Assembly: GCA_963738615.1 (NCBI GenBank)
Contig: CAVTXI010000019.1
Span: forward strand, 1,860,001-1,924,000
Length of the DNA stretch: 64,000 bases
Source of the DNA: CAVTWY01 sp963738615
GTDB taxonomy: Bacteria; Pseudomonadota; Gammaproteobacteria; Burkholderiales; Burkholderiaceae_C
Direction of reading: 5' to 3'
In this document: piece by piece, positions 17,641 to 26,308 of the stretch
Layout: each line of letters begins with the position of its first letter
How positions within the stretch are numbered: position 1 is the stretch's first letter
Program-made: the position numbers and the translations under genes
Notes under the pieces: generated by a model
What the model saw: the letters and a program-made list of their open reading frames with translations, nothing else
Told to the model about the DNA's origin: nothing
Database searches by the model: none

Positions 17641-18609
17641 TCAGGCCGCCTGACTGGACGCGGCCAAGCCGCGTGGGCCGCCCAACGTGTCGACCTCGTT
17701 GCGCCGGGGCAGGTCGGCCCCGCGGCGCGAGCACGTGATCGCCGCCGCCGTCGCGGCAAAGGCCATCACGTCGCTGAGGGCAGCCGCTCCGAGGCGGCCT
17801 ACGGCATCCCGGGTCAGCGCGTCGCGCTCGGCCAGGGCCGTCAACAACGCGGCCTGGAAGGTGTCGCCGGCACCGACGGTATCGACCACCTGCGCCGGGC
17901 GCGCGTGAGACACCACGTGGTGCGTCGACGTCCAGGCCAGCGCGCCTTCACGACCACGCGTGACCACGACCATGGACACGCCGCAGTCAAGCCACTCACG
18001 CGCGGCGCGGTGCGGGTCGAGCCCCGGCGCCAGCAGATTGAGGTCCTCGTCGCTGATCTTCAGCAGGTGCGTCAGCGGCAGCATCGACAGCAGCACCTGC
18101 CGCCAACGGTCGATCCGCGGTTCGACGTTGGTCCGGATGTTGGGGTCGTAGGCGATCAGCGCGCGTTCGTGCTCGCGACGCGCCAGCGCCAGCAGCGTCG
18201 ACGCCGTGGGCTCGACAACCATCGCGTAAGAGCCGAACTGGTAGGCGCTGGCCTGTGGCACCTTCGCCAACGCGTCGTGCGACAGCAAGGTATCGGCGCA
18301 GCCGGTGCCATGGAAGCGGTAGGTTGGCACTCCGTCGGCATTCAGGTCGACCATCGACACCGTGGTCGGGGCCGCCAGCCGTGCCACGGGCGCTGTATCG
18401 ACCCCTTCGTGGTCGAGCGCCCGCACGAGCCGGTTGCCCATGGCGCCTGTCGAGATGGCGCTGAAGAAAGCCACCGGTTGTCGCATTCGCGCCAAGCCCA
18501 CCGCAACATTGAACGGCGAGCCACCGATGCGCGCATCGAGCGTCATTCCGGTCGGCGTGTCCTCGCCGGGATAAACGTCCATCAACGCTTCTCCGCAAAC
18601 GACGATCAT
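17641..18609 (-). CDS. PfkB-family sugar kinase, fructokinase-like
   Basis: A 322-residue ribokinase-fold enzyme. It starts with the family phrase MIVVCGEALMDVYPGE, has GGSPFNVAVGLARM (sugar-binding, glycine-rich), and ends with the catalytic base motif DTVGAGDTFQAALL. These fit fructokinase or a related 2-keto sugar kinase; the precise substrate is not determined. It faces away from htpG across a 341-bp gap. The C-terminus carries an extra tail of about 30 residues with RRGADLPRRNEV, a common end of fructokinases. Confidence 0.85.
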   Translation of the reverse strand: MIVVCGEALMDVYPGEDTPTGMTLDARIGGSPFNVAVGLARMRQPVAFFSAISTGAMGNRLVRALDHEGVDTAPVARLAAPTTVSMVDLNADGVPTYRFHGTGCADTLLSHDALAKVPQASAYQFGSYAMVVEPTASTLLALARREHERALIAYDPNIRTNVEPRIDRWRQVLLSMLPLTHLLKISDEDLNLLAPGLDPHRAAREWLDCGVSMVVVTRGREGALAWTSTHHVVSHARPAQVVDTVGAGDTFQAALLTALAERDALTRDAVGRLGAAALSDVMAFAATAAAITCSRRGADLPRRNEVDTLGGPRGLAASSQAA

Positions 18610-18800
18610 TTTTGTTGGCCTCTCGAGGGGTTTTGACTGACTCTATGCCTGGGTTTGTTGCGGCTGCCACGCGTTCGTGGTGAATTTGTGACGGTCCGTT
18701 TCCAGTCGTGTCCGGGGTTCAGAAGCCACCGTCGGTTGGCGAACAGCAACGCCGGGCAAAGCTGCTTGGCGCGAAATCCTACATGGACACATCATGCTCA

Positions 18801-18830
18801 GTTGCAAACTTTGACCTACCGATCCCCTGA
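18801..18830 (+). promoter_or_regulatory. possible sigma-32-like promoter of htpG
   Basis: GTTGCAAA then CCCCTGA with about 15-16 bp between them resemble the sigma-32 boxes CTTGAAA and CCCCAT, imperfectly. HtpG is heat-shock controlled in many proteobacteria, which is the main support. The hairpin downstream would lie in the leader. Confidence 0.3.
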
Positions 18831-18869
18831 GCACTCGCTGTCCCCAACGACAAGTGACGAGTGCATTTG

Positions 18870-18899
18870 CGGGCGCGCCGGGAAGGCGCGCCCGTTTTT
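18870..18899 (+). terminator. strong intrinsic terminator-like hairpin in htpG leader
   Basis: A perfect 10-bp stem, CGGGCGCGCC / GGCGCGCCCG, with a GGGAA loop, is followed by TTTTT. It lies 51 bp before the htpG start and reads on the plus strand. No plus-strand gene precedes it for more than 1 kb, so it ends a small RNA or attenuates htpG. Confidence 0.75.
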
Positions 18900-18950
18900 C
18901 TTTCCGGCTTTCCTAGAATCCGGCGCCTCGTTCTTCGGGCCGCTGACGCC

Positions 18951-20894
18951 ATGAGCAAACAAACCCACGCCTTTCAAGCCGAGGTGAAGCAACTGCTGCA
19001 CCTCGTCACCCACTCCCTGTACTCGAACAAGGAAATCTTCCTTCGTGAGCTGATCTCCAACGCGTCCGACGCCTGCGACAAGCTTCGCTACGAGGCGCTG
19101 AACGCCGCTGCGCTGTGGGAAGACGATCACGAGCTGCGCATCCGTATCTCGATCGACCCGACAGCCAAGACGCTGACCATCAGCGACAACGGCATCGGTA
19201 TGAGTGAAGACGAAGCCATCGCCAACCTGGGCACGATCGCCAAAAGCGGCACGCGCGAATTCATGGCGAAGCTCGAGGATGCCGCGGCGAAGACAGGCGC
19301 CGGCACCGACGCCAACGCAGCGCCCGAAGGGAGTGCCGCGCAGGCGCCCTCGAACCTCATCGGCCAGTTCGGCGTGGGCTTCTATTCGTCGTTCATCGTC
19401 GCCGACAAGGTGACGGTCGAAACGCGCCGCGCGGGCGCCCCGCACGACGCTGGCGTTCGCTGGACGAGCGAGGGCAGCGGCGACTTCGAGGTCGAGACGA
19501 TCACCAAGGCGGGCCGCGGCACCAACGTCACGCTGCACCTGCGCGCCGACGAAGACGAATTCCTGCGCTCGTGGAAGTCGCGCTCGATCGTCTCGAAGTA
19601 CTCCGACCACATCTCGCTGCCGATCCAGATGCGCAAGGAGAAGTGGGACCCGGAGAAGACCGAGGCCGAGGTCACCGACGAGTGGGAAGCCGTCAACAAG
19701 GCGGCCGCGTTGTGGGCGCGATCAAAGAGCGAGATCACCGACGCCGAGTACCAGGACTTCTACAAGCTGATCAGCCACGACAGCGACTTAGCCCTGGCCT
19801 ACACGCACAACCGCGTCGAGGGCCGCAGCGAATACACGCAACTGCTGTACGTGCCGGCGAAGGCGCCGTTCGACATGTGGAACCGCGACCGCAAGGGCGG
19901 TGTGAAGCTGTACGTGAAGCGCGTGTTCATCATGGACGACGCGCAGGCGCTGATGCCGTCGTACCTGCGCTTCGTGCGCGGCGTGATCGACTCGGCCGAC
20001 CTGCCGCTGAACGTCAGCCGCGAGTTGCTGCAGGAGAGTCGCGACGTGAAGGCGATCCGCGAAGGCTCGACCAAACGCGTGCTGTCGATGCTCGAGGACT
20101 TGGCGCAAAGCGATGACGCCAGCCAGAAGGAGAAGTACGCCGGCTTCTGGAAAGAGTTCGGCGCGGCGATGAAGGAGGGCGTGGGTGAAGACCACGCCAA
20201 CCAAGAGCGGTTGACCAAGCTCTTTCGCTTCGCGTCGACGCACGCCGGGTCCGACGAACAAGGCGTTTCCTTCGCTGACTACGTGTCGCGCATGAAGGAA
20301 GGGCAAGAGGCGATCTACGTCATCACCGCCGATTCACTGGCCGCCGCGAAGAGCAGCCCGCAGCTCGAAATCTTCCGCAAGAAGGGCATCGAGGTGCTGC
20401 TGCTGGTCGACCGTGTCGACGAGTGGATGCTCTCGCACGTGTACGAGTTCGAGGGCAAGCCGCTGCAAAGCGTCGCCAAGGGTGCGGTCGACCTGGGCAA
20501 GCTCGACGACGACGAAGACAAGGCGAAGGCGAAGGATCAGGGCGAGGCGCTGAAGCCGCTGCTCGAGCGCCTGAAGACCGCGTTGGGCGATCGCGTGAAA
20601 GACGTTCGCGTGACCACTCGCCTGGTCGAGTCGCCCGCCTGCCTCGTGGTCGAGGAAGGTGACATGAGCCAGCACCTCGCGCGCATGCTTCAGCAAGCCG
20701 GGCAGAAGGCGCCCGCGGCCAAACCCATCCTCGAGGTCAACGCCGAACACGCGCTGGTGAAGAAGCTCGAAAGCAGCGAGCGCTTCGACGACCTGGCGCA
20801 CATCCTGTTCGACCAGGCGTTGTTGGCCGAAGGCGGGCACCTGGAGGACCCGGCGGCTTACGTGCGGCGGGTGACGGCGCTGCTGGCCGCGTAA
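18951..20894 (+). CDS. htpG: Hsp90 family molecular chaperone HtpG
   Basis: ATP-driven cytosolic chaperone. The 647-residue frame is intact and typical. It opens with MSKQTHAFQAEVKQLLHLVT and the SNKEIFLRELISNASDACDK helix. The GHKL nucleotide motifs are ISDNGIGMS, GTIAKSGTREF and GQFGVGFYSSF. The middle domain contains LPLNVSRELLQ. A poorly conserved Ala/Gly-rich insertion (about residues 110-135) lies within the ATP lid region. The C-terminal dimerisation domain is present. The ATG at 18951 begins the conserved sequence; upstream in-frame codons run through the hairpin and are rejected. Confidence 0.97.
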   Translation: MSKQTHAFQAEVKQLLHLVTHSLYSNKEIFLRELISNASDACDKLRYEALNAAALWEDDHELRIRISIDPTAKTLTISDNGIGMSEDEAIANLGTIAKSGTREFMAKLEDAAAKTGAGTDANAAPEGSAAQAPSNLIGQFGVGFYSSFIVADKVTVETRRAGAPHDAGVRWTSEGSGDFEVETITKAGRGTNVTLHLRADEDEFLRSWKSRSIVSKYSDHISLPIQMRKEKWDPEKTEAEVTDEWEAVNKAAALWARSKSEITDAEYQDFYKLISHDSDLALAYTHNRVEGRSEYTQLLYVPAKAPFDMWNRDRKGGVKLYVKRVFIMDDAQALMPSYLRFVRGVIDSADLPLNVSRELLQESRDVKAIREGSTKRVLSMLEDLAQSDDASQKEKYAGFWKEFGAAMKEGVGEDHANQERLTKLFRFASTHAGSDEQGVSFADYVSRMKEGQEAIYVITADSLAAAKSSPQLEIFRKKGIEVLLLVDRVDEWMLSHVYEFEGKPLQSVAKGAVDLGKLDDDEDKAKAKDQGEALKPLLERLKTALGDRVKDVRVTTRLVESPACLVVEEGDMSQHLARMLQQAGQKAPAAKPILEVNAEHALVKKLESSERFDDLAHILFDQALLAEGGHLEDPAAYVRRVTALLAA

Positions 20895-20996
20895 GGCAAG
20901 GGGCGCGGTCGTTCTTCTTAGGGATGTGCGAAGCGGCCATGCGCCTCAAAGTACGCCTTGCCGCACTGTTCGCGGCGGACGTAAGGAGACTGAGCA

Positions 20997-22280
20997 ATGG
21001 CAACCCGACGCAAGGCCAAGCCTGCGGCCGATGTCGCTGACACCAGCGGCCTCGAGTCCGTGATCGTGACGTTCAAGCGCAAGGATCAACGACGCAACAA
21101 ATCCGCCGACAAGCTCGAGCTGCTCGAGAGCGCGTGCCCCCGCGTCGCGCAGATCTCGATCATGGACGTGGCCCTCGAGTCCGCGTTCGCGAGCGGCTCT
21201 CCCGGGGTGCCGACATCACGGGCGCAGGAGGAAGTGGGCTACGACATCAACAACTTCGACGCGCCGATCGTCACGCTTCGACTGACGGCTGCGGAGATCA
21301 AGGCGCTGAAGGGCAACCCCGACGTCGTCGCGGTCGAGAAAGATGGATGGGCCTATGCGCTGCAGACGACGACGCTCGTCATGGAGGGCCAGCCTGAAAT
21401 CCAGGCCGAGACGGTCCCTGTGGGCGTGCAGGCCATCAAGGCCGTGCCCGCCTGGGGATGTTCGCGTGGGCGCGGCATCAAGGTTGCCGTGCTCGACACG
21501 GGCATCGACCACAACCATCCCGACCTGAAGGCCAACGTGGCCGGCACCGTCAGCTTCGTGCCGGGCGAGACGCCGATGGATGGCAACAGCCATGGCACCC
21601 ACTGTGCAGGCACCATCGCGGCTGCCATCAATGGTCTGGGCGTGGTGGGCGTTGCGCCGGAAGCATCGCTGTACGGAGTCAAAGTTCTTGCCAACAGCGG
21701 AAGCGGCCAGTTCAGCTGGATCATTGCCGGCATCAACTGGGCGATCCAGAACAAGATGCAGATCGTCAGCATGAGCCTGGGCGGCAGCTCGGCGCCCGTG
21801 GCGCTCGAGACGGTCTGCAACGCCGCCTTCAACGCTGGCGTGCTGTTGATCGCGGCCGCGGGCAACGCGGGGCCGCCGCCAGCGGGTCAGCCGACGTCCG
21901 TCGGGTTCCCGGGCCGCTACAAGAACGTGATCGCGGTGTCGGCGATCGATGCCAACAACGTCCTCGCAACCTTCTCGAGCCGGGGACCCGAGGTCGAGAT
22001 CTGCGCTCCCGGCGTACAGGTCCTCAGCACGATTCCGGGGGGTGGCTATGGCCAAAAGAGCGGCACCAGCATGGCCTGCCCGCACGTTGCAGGCGCCGCC
22101 GCAGTGATCTGGGGTGCTCACCGCTTCGCCACCAACCGGCAGATCTGGGACTTGATGGGCGCTACGGCCGACAACCTTGGCAACCCCGGCTGGGACCCGC
22201 TGTACGGCTACGGCCGCGTTGACGTCGACCAGGCCGCGCTCGCGATGGTGCCGGCGCCGGCCGTTCCCCTGCGGCCCTGA
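20997..22280 (+). CDS. leaderless subtilisin-family (S8) serine protease
   Basis: A 427-residue subtilase with triad Asp167 (VAVLDTGID), His199 (NSHGTHCAG) and Ser358 (GTSMACPHVAG), and oxyanion Asn290. The N-terminus has no Sec signal, and residues about 20-120 look like an I9-type prodomain, with ADKLELLES and AEIKALKGNPDVVAVEKDGW. The protein is therefore either cytosolic or exported by another route. AAGGAG lies just upstream of the ATG. It heads a three-gene group with a hairpin, an unknown protein and a small prodomain-like protein. The family is clear; the substrate is unknown. Confidence 0.88.
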   Translation: MATRRKAKPAADVADTSGLESVIVTFKRKDQRRNKSADKLELLESACPRVAQISIMDVALESAFASGSPGVPTSRAQEEVGYDINNFDAPIVTLRLTAAEIKALKGNPDVVAVEKDGWAYALQTTTLVMEGQPEIQAETVPVGVQAIKAVPAWGCSRGRGIKVAVLDTGIDHNHPDLKANVAGTVSFVPGETPMDGNSHGTHCAGTIAAAINGLGVVGVAPEASLYGVKVLANSGSGQFSWIIAGINWAIQNKMQIVSMSLGGSSAPVALETVCNAAFNAGVLLIAAAGNAGPPPAGQPTSVGFPGRYKNVIAVSAIDANNVLATFSSRGPEVEICAPGVQVLSTIPGGGYGQKSGTSMACPHVAGAAAVIWGAHRFATNRQIWDLMGATADNLGNPGWDPLYGYGRVDVDQAALAMVPAPAVPLRP

Positions 22281-22289
22281 CGGGCTGCG

Positions 22290-22320
22290 CCGCGAGCCCG
22301 GCAGCGTACCTGGCTCGCGG
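22290..22320 (+). repeat. perfect inverted repeat between subtilase and next gene
   Basis: CCGCGAGCC and GGCTCGCGG form a perfect 9-bp stem around a 13-base loop, from 10 bp after the protease stop to 13 bp before the next ATG. There is no U-tract, so it is more likely an RNA processing or translational element than a terminator. Confidence 0.5.
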
Positions 22321-22332
22321 ATCGTCGTTCGC

Positions 22333-23127
22333 ATGGCGCCTATGGAACTGCAACTGCTGCCCCTGGTTCCCGACGTGCCGATGCCCAGGCTTGCCGGGGC
22401 AGCGCTGAGGTCGACCGTGCCAAAGGGCTACGGGGTGCAGGAGCAGTGCCTGCCGTTCACTGCGGCGACGTCGCTCGGCTTGCTTGTGCCGTGCCCGTTC
22501 AGCTTCGGCTTGTGTGCGGCGCACGAAGTTCCGCGCGGCGGCACGGCATTCACGGCGCCTGCGCCCGCGCACGACCCTGCCGACGCGCGGGTGTTCTACG
22601 TCGTCGACCGCCCCGAGTCGCGATTCACCGGCAACGCGTTTCGATTCGACGAGCTGGCCTTCGCGGATCCACAGGGAACCAGGCAGACCTACAGCCCGGT
22701 CGAGCCGGGCCTGAGCTTTTTCGATCGGGCGGACCAGGCCGGTCTGTTCAAGCTCCACCTGCCGTGGGTGGTACGAACACCGGCCCAGGTTGACGCGCTG
22801 TTCGGGCCGCCGATCCATCGACCGGTTCCGTTCGAAGTCAAACTGGGCTTGGTCGAAACCGACTGGTACGCCCACCCGGTGAACCTGGTGGTGGTCAAGC
22901 CCGCGCGAGGTTCACTGCACGTGAAGGCCGGCGATGTTGTCGCGCAGGTTCACTTCGTGCCGAGGTCCTTGCGCAAACCCGACGTGCGTACGCTGGCGAC
23001 GGCAAGCCCCGCTGCTGCGCAACTTCGAAACGAGCTTCTTCGTTGGTATGTCGCGCACCGCAGCGATCGCAGCGCCTATCGCAAGCTCGCGCGTGGGCGC
23101 AGTGCCAATGACGACAACGAAGCGTAG
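22333..23127 (+). CDS. uncharacterised protein, possibly DUF6065-like
   Basis: A 264-residue soluble protein with no signal peptide. It begins MAPMELQLLPLVPDVPMPR and contains the Pro/Cys-rich PCPFSFGLCAAHEVPRGG. Later parts include RFTGNAFRFDE and LPWVVRTPAQVD, and a basic C-terminus. The FTGN and PFxF patterns remind me of DUF6065 proteins, but I am not certain. Catalytic residues are not apparent. Its position between a subtilase and a prodomain-like small protein suggests a functional unit, and the ATG starts just after a 9-bp hairpin. Nothing in the sequence shows what it does. Confidence 0.45.
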   Translation: MAPMELQLLPLVPDVPMPRLAGAALRSTVPKGYGVQEQCLPFTAATSLGLLVPCPFSFGLCAAHEVPRGGTAFTAPAPAHDPADARVFYVVDRPESRFTGNAFRFDELAFADPQGTRQTYSPVEPGLSFFDRADQAGLFKLHLPWVVRTPAQVDALFGPPIHRPVPFEVKLGLVETDWYAHPVNLVVVKPARGSLHVKAGDVVAQVHFVPRSLRKPDVRTLATASPAAAQLRNELLRWYVAHRSDRSAYRKLARGRSANDDNEA

Positions 23128-23185
23128 GGCATCGAAGTGCGCGTACGATCGACTGCGTTGATCCACGCATCCACGAGGAGTGCCC

Positions 23186-23464
23186 ATGGCGGATGCCGCG
23201 AAACGCATGTCTGCCGAGTTGCGTGATCGGCTCCAGGGTCTGGCCAAGTCGCAGCCGAAGTCGAAGCTGTCGTTTCTGGTGACGATGGCGCCGGGCGCGG
23301 CTTGGCGCGGCGTCGTTCCATTCGAGCCAACCCTCAACGTCGAAAGCGTTCGGCTTGTGGCTGGCGAGATGACCGCCGAGCAGGCGTTGGCGCTCGCCAA
23401 GCGCAAGGAAGTCGAACGGATCGAATTCGACGGCGAGGCGCATGCGCTGCCTGACGCGAAGTGA
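23186..23464 (+). CDS. small I9/prodomain-like protein
   Basis: A 92-residue protein with a strong ribosome site (GAGGAG, spacing 5) before the ATG. Residues about 25-90 resemble the N-terminal prodomain of the subtilase two genes upstream. Here ALALAKRKEVERIEFDGEAHAL parallels IKALKGNPDVVAVEKDGWAYAL in the protease. Both follow a TAEQ/TAAE helix. Standalone I9-type proteins act as inhibitors or intramolecular-chaperone surrogates of subtilases, which would fit this position. No signal peptide is present, matching the leaderless protease. The assignment rests on this local similarity, not on a search. Confidence 0.55.
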   Translation: MADAAKRMSAELRDRLQGLAKSQPKSKLSFLVTMAPGAAWRGVVPFEPTLNVESVRLVAGEMTAEQALALAKRKEVERIEFDGEAHALPDAK

Positions 23465-23484
23465 TTGCGCTGACGTGAAGTGAA

Positions 23485-24570
23485 TCAGGCCCGGTTCGCC
23501 ATGGCCTGGATCTGCTCACGCAACTGCATCGCCTGCTGCGCCCAATAGCCTGGCGTGGCGAACCACGGAAAGGCGGCGGGGAACGCCGGGTCTCGCCAAC
23601 GTTCGGCGATCCATGCGCTGTGGTGAATCATGCGCAGCGTGCGCAGCGGCTCGATGAGTGCGACTTCACGGTGATCGAAGTCGCGGAACAGGCGATAGCC
23701 CTCGAGCAGTTCGTGCAACTGCAGTTGCATCGCCTGCGCATCGCCCGACAACAGCATCCACAAATCCTGAATCGCCGGCCCGTTGCACGCGTCGTCGAGG
23801 TCGACGATGTGAGGCCCGCCGTGCGCATCGTCTTCGATGTCGCGCCACAGGATGTTGCCCGGGTGCAGGTCGCCGTGCAGACGCAGGCTGCGCAGCGGCC
23901 CAGCGGCGTCGAAAGCACGCTGCACGCACGCCAGCGCGGCGTCGCACGCGGCGAGCCACGGCGCAAGGCTTGCCATGTCCACCCACGGCGATGATTCGAC
24001 GATGCTGCGCGCGCGGTGGCCCCAGGTGGCCACCTCGAGGCTGCGGCGTTGTTCGAAGCGCTGCCTTTCACCGACGGCGTGCAGCCGGCCGACGAAGCGG
24101 CCCAGCCAGCGCAGCACCTGCGGGTCTTCCAGGTTGGGTGCTCGGCCTGCGCGGCGCTCGGCCACGGCGATGCGCTGCGTGTCATCGCCCGTGGTCCGCA
24201 CGTGCGCCAGCGTGGGCGGCTTGCCGACCAACCGCACGCCCTGGCCGCGGTGTTCGTCGGCGTGAAGCTCGAGCGGTGGCACCACGGGCACGTCGGCTGC
24301 GGCGAGCTCGCGAGCGAACGCGTGTTCCTCGAGGATCTGCGCGTCACTCCAACGCGCAGGGCGATAGAACTTCGCGACCACGACCAAGCCATCGTCGAGG
24401 TGCACCTGGTAGACGCGGTTCTCGTACGAGTTCAGCGTCAAGATGCGCCCGTCGCCGGGCAGGCCCAGCGCATCGAGGCTGTCGAGCACGGCGCCGGGGT
24501 CGAGCGCGGCATAAGGCGCTTCGGGCGAAGACGGCTGGGGTTCTCGAGAGTCTGAAGGTCGGACGGCCAT
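23485..24570 (-). CDS. srkA: stress response kinase A (YihE-type)
   Basis: A Ser/Thr protein kinase of the choline-kinase-like fold, which in enterics counteracts stress-induced death. The 361-residue frame has the entry motif LNSYENRVYQV, the brown-loop catalytic motif LHGDLHPGNILW and the metal-binding IVDLDDACNGP. The C-terminal segment MIHHSAWIAERWRDPAFP and WFATPGYWA is characteristic of the YihE group. It is convergent with the subtilase cassette. The frame is intact with an ATG start at 24570. Confidence 0.88.
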   Translation of the reverse strand: MAVRPSDSREPQPSSPEAPYAALDPGAVLDSLDALGLPGDGRILTLNSYENRVYQVHLDDGLVVVAKFYRPARWSDAQILEEHAFARELAAADVPVVPPLELHADEHRGQGVRLVGKPPTLAHVRTTGDDTQRIAVAERRAGRAPNLEDPQVLRWLGRFVGRLHAVGERQRFEQRRSLEVATWGHRARSIVESSPWVDMASLAPWLAACDAALACVQRAFDAAGPLRSLRLHGDLHPGNILWRDIEDDAHGGPHIVDLDDACNGPAIQDLWMLLSGDAQAMQLQLHELLEGYRLFRDFDHREVALIEPLRTLRMIHHSAWIAERWRDPAFPAAFPWFATPGYWAQQAMQLREQIQAMANRA

Positions 24571-24612
24571 GGTCGCCCGATTGTCCGGCCCCGTACCGGC
24601 AGTGCCTGATCG

Positions 24613-25365
24613 TCAGTGACGAATCTCTTGCGATCCGGCGAAGCGCGGCGGCTCGAGCACGTTGCCGCTGAGGTCGATGTCGGGTTGGATCATCGACGAG
24701 GTTTCGAAGCCCGACACGCTGCTGTTGGGCAGCGCATCGCGCGCGTCGACACCGAAGAACGAATCTTGGAAGAAACCCGAGTCCTGCCACAGCGTGGCGC
24801 GATTGCCCCTTGCGGGCGCTGTGCTGGCGCGGACGTCGTACGGGGCTGACGCGGGCAGCGGCCCGCGCGACGCGGCGGTGGTGTGCGGCACCAGCAGTTG
24901 CAGCTCGGGCACCGACGGGATGTGGTCGACGGGGCAGCGCAGGTAGCGCACGCGGCACGCGCCCAGCACCGACTGCTTGATCTGCAGCACGCGGCGCGAG
25001 TTGCCGCGGTCGGTGTCGAGGTCTACGGCTGCCAGCACGCGGCCGTTGGTGCTGCACACCGCGAAGGTCACGTTGAGGCTGCCCAGAAGCTCGTACCAAT
25101 AGCGCACCTCGTCCGGGTCGAGCGGCTGGCAAAAACGAACCAGCGGCAGCTTCGACAGCACGATGTGGTGTGGCAGCGCCTCACGCAACTGGCGATAGAC
25201 GCGGCGTTCGTCGGCGCTGAACACCGGGCGCGCGGTGAGGTCCCACTCGACGGGCAGTGGCTTCGGTGTGGCCTTGCGGCGGCTGCGCATCGACATGAAC
25301 AGCGCCGCGGCCAACACCAGGGCCGTCAGGACCAATCCACCGACGAGGAAAAAGCTGGGTTCCAT
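24613..25365 (-). CDS. DUF2726 domain membrane-anchored protein
   Basis: A 250-residue protein with one N-terminal TM segment (residues about 5-28) then a basic stop-transfer (RSRRK). The DUF2726-like core follows, with FSADERRVYRQLREALP, LSKLPLVRF and VTFAVCSTNGRVLAAVDLD. This core is restriction-endonuclease-like in fold according to family knowledge, but catalytic residues were not verified. The tail is Ser/Ala-rich and unconserved. It lies just upstream of srkA on the same strand (42-bp gap), so they may be co-transcribed. Confidence 0.7.
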   Translation of the reverse strand: MEPSFFLVGGLVLTALVLAAALFMSMRSRRKATPKPLPVEWDLTARPVFSADERRVYRQLREALPHHIVLSKLPLVRFCQPLDPDEVRYWYELLGSLNVTFAVCSTNGRVLAAVDLDTDRGNSRRVLQIKQSVLGACRVRYLRCPVDHIPSVPELQLLVPHTTAASRGPLPASAPYDVRASTAPARGNRATLWQDSGFFQDSFFGVDARDALPNSSVSGFETSSMIQPDIDLSGNVLEPPRFAGSQEIRH

Positions 25366-25569
25366 GTGCGATGACCGTGCCTGGTTTTCTTGTTCGAATG
25401 CAGGCCGTCATGCTAGCGAAGTTCGCGCGGCGCGATGGCCCCCCTAGCTCGAGCGATGGCGCGACCGCGTACCCCCTCGAAAAGCTCACGCACGCAGAAG
25501 TCAAGCGCGCAGAACGAGAACAGCGTCACGGATCGTCAGCCTCGCGTGTAACGGCATAGCATCGCGTCC

Positions 25570-26121
25570 ATGGCGCTGACCCAGTACTACACCGCCGCCA
25601 GCATCGACGGCTTCATCGCCACCGAGAACCATTCGCTCGAATGGCTGTTCCCGCTGGGTGACATCAACGACACGAGCTACCCCGACTTCATCCGTGACGT
25701 GGGCGCGCTGGCGATGGGCGCGAGCACCTACGCGTGGATGCTGCGGCACATCGTCGCGAAGGGCCAACCGTGGCCGTACACGCAGCCCACGTGGGTGTTC
25801 GCGCATCGCAAGCTCGACGCCGTGCCGGGCGCCGACATCCGCTTCGTGTCCGGTGACGTGAAGGCCGTGCACGTGGCGATGAGCGCCGCGGCCGGGGAAG
25901 GCCGCAACGTCTGGATCGTCGGCGGCGGCGATCTCGCAGGGCAGTTCCACGACGCAGGCCTGCTGGACGAGCTGATCGTGCAGGTCGGCTCGGTCACGTT
26001 GGGTTCCGGCCGGCCGCTGCTGCCGCGCGCGATCACGCGGCCTTCGCTCGTGCTCGAAGCCGTGCGCCACGTCGGCCCGGGCTTCGCCGAGCTGCGGTAT
26101 CGCTTGCCCAAGCCTGCCTGA
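25570..26121 (+). CDS. RibD C-terminal-domain (dihydrofolate reductase-like) protein
   Basis: A 183-residue NAD(P)H-dependent reductase fold. It starts LTQYYTAASIDGFIA, has an ALAMGASTYAWML helix and VWIVGGGDLAGQFHDAGLLDE, the nucleotide-binding glycine motif, and ends with LGSGRPLLPRA. These match the RibD_C family of short bacterial reductases; the physiological substrate is not known. The frame is intact. The 204-bp gap upstream carries no open frame. It appears monocistronic. Confidence 0.85.
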   Translation: MALTQYYTAASIDGFIATENHSLEWLFPLGDINDTSYPDFIRDVGALAMGASTYAWMLRHIVAKGQPWPYTQPTWVFAHRKLDAVPGADIRFVSGDVKAVHVAMSAAAGEGRNVWIVGGGDLAGQFHDAGLLDELIVQVGSVTLGSGRPLLPRAITRPSLVLEAVRHVGPGFAELRYRLPKPA

Positions 26122-26308
26122 CGCTGTGACTGCGCCGTCGCGGGAAGCCGCGCGACGCCGGTCACGGCGCTTGCGCATCTTTGCTTGTGTTGCTTGTATG
26201 AAGTCTGCGTGATGGGCTGATCACGCTGCGTTCCTCGAGGTTTCATCGACGCCTTTCACAGTGCGTCTGTGCGTCGCATCCCGCGATGTGTCGAAAGGAG
26301 CCCTCGTC

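Larger units (their letters stand above)
18610..18950. other. intergenic region upstream of htpG
   Basis: This 341-bp gap separates divergently read PfkB-kinase and htpG genes and holds no open frame. It contains a heat-shock-promoter-like pair (18801-18830) and a strong terminator-type hairpin (18870-18899). It could encode a small RNA ending at the hairpin, or a regulated htpG leader. Confidence 0.5.
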
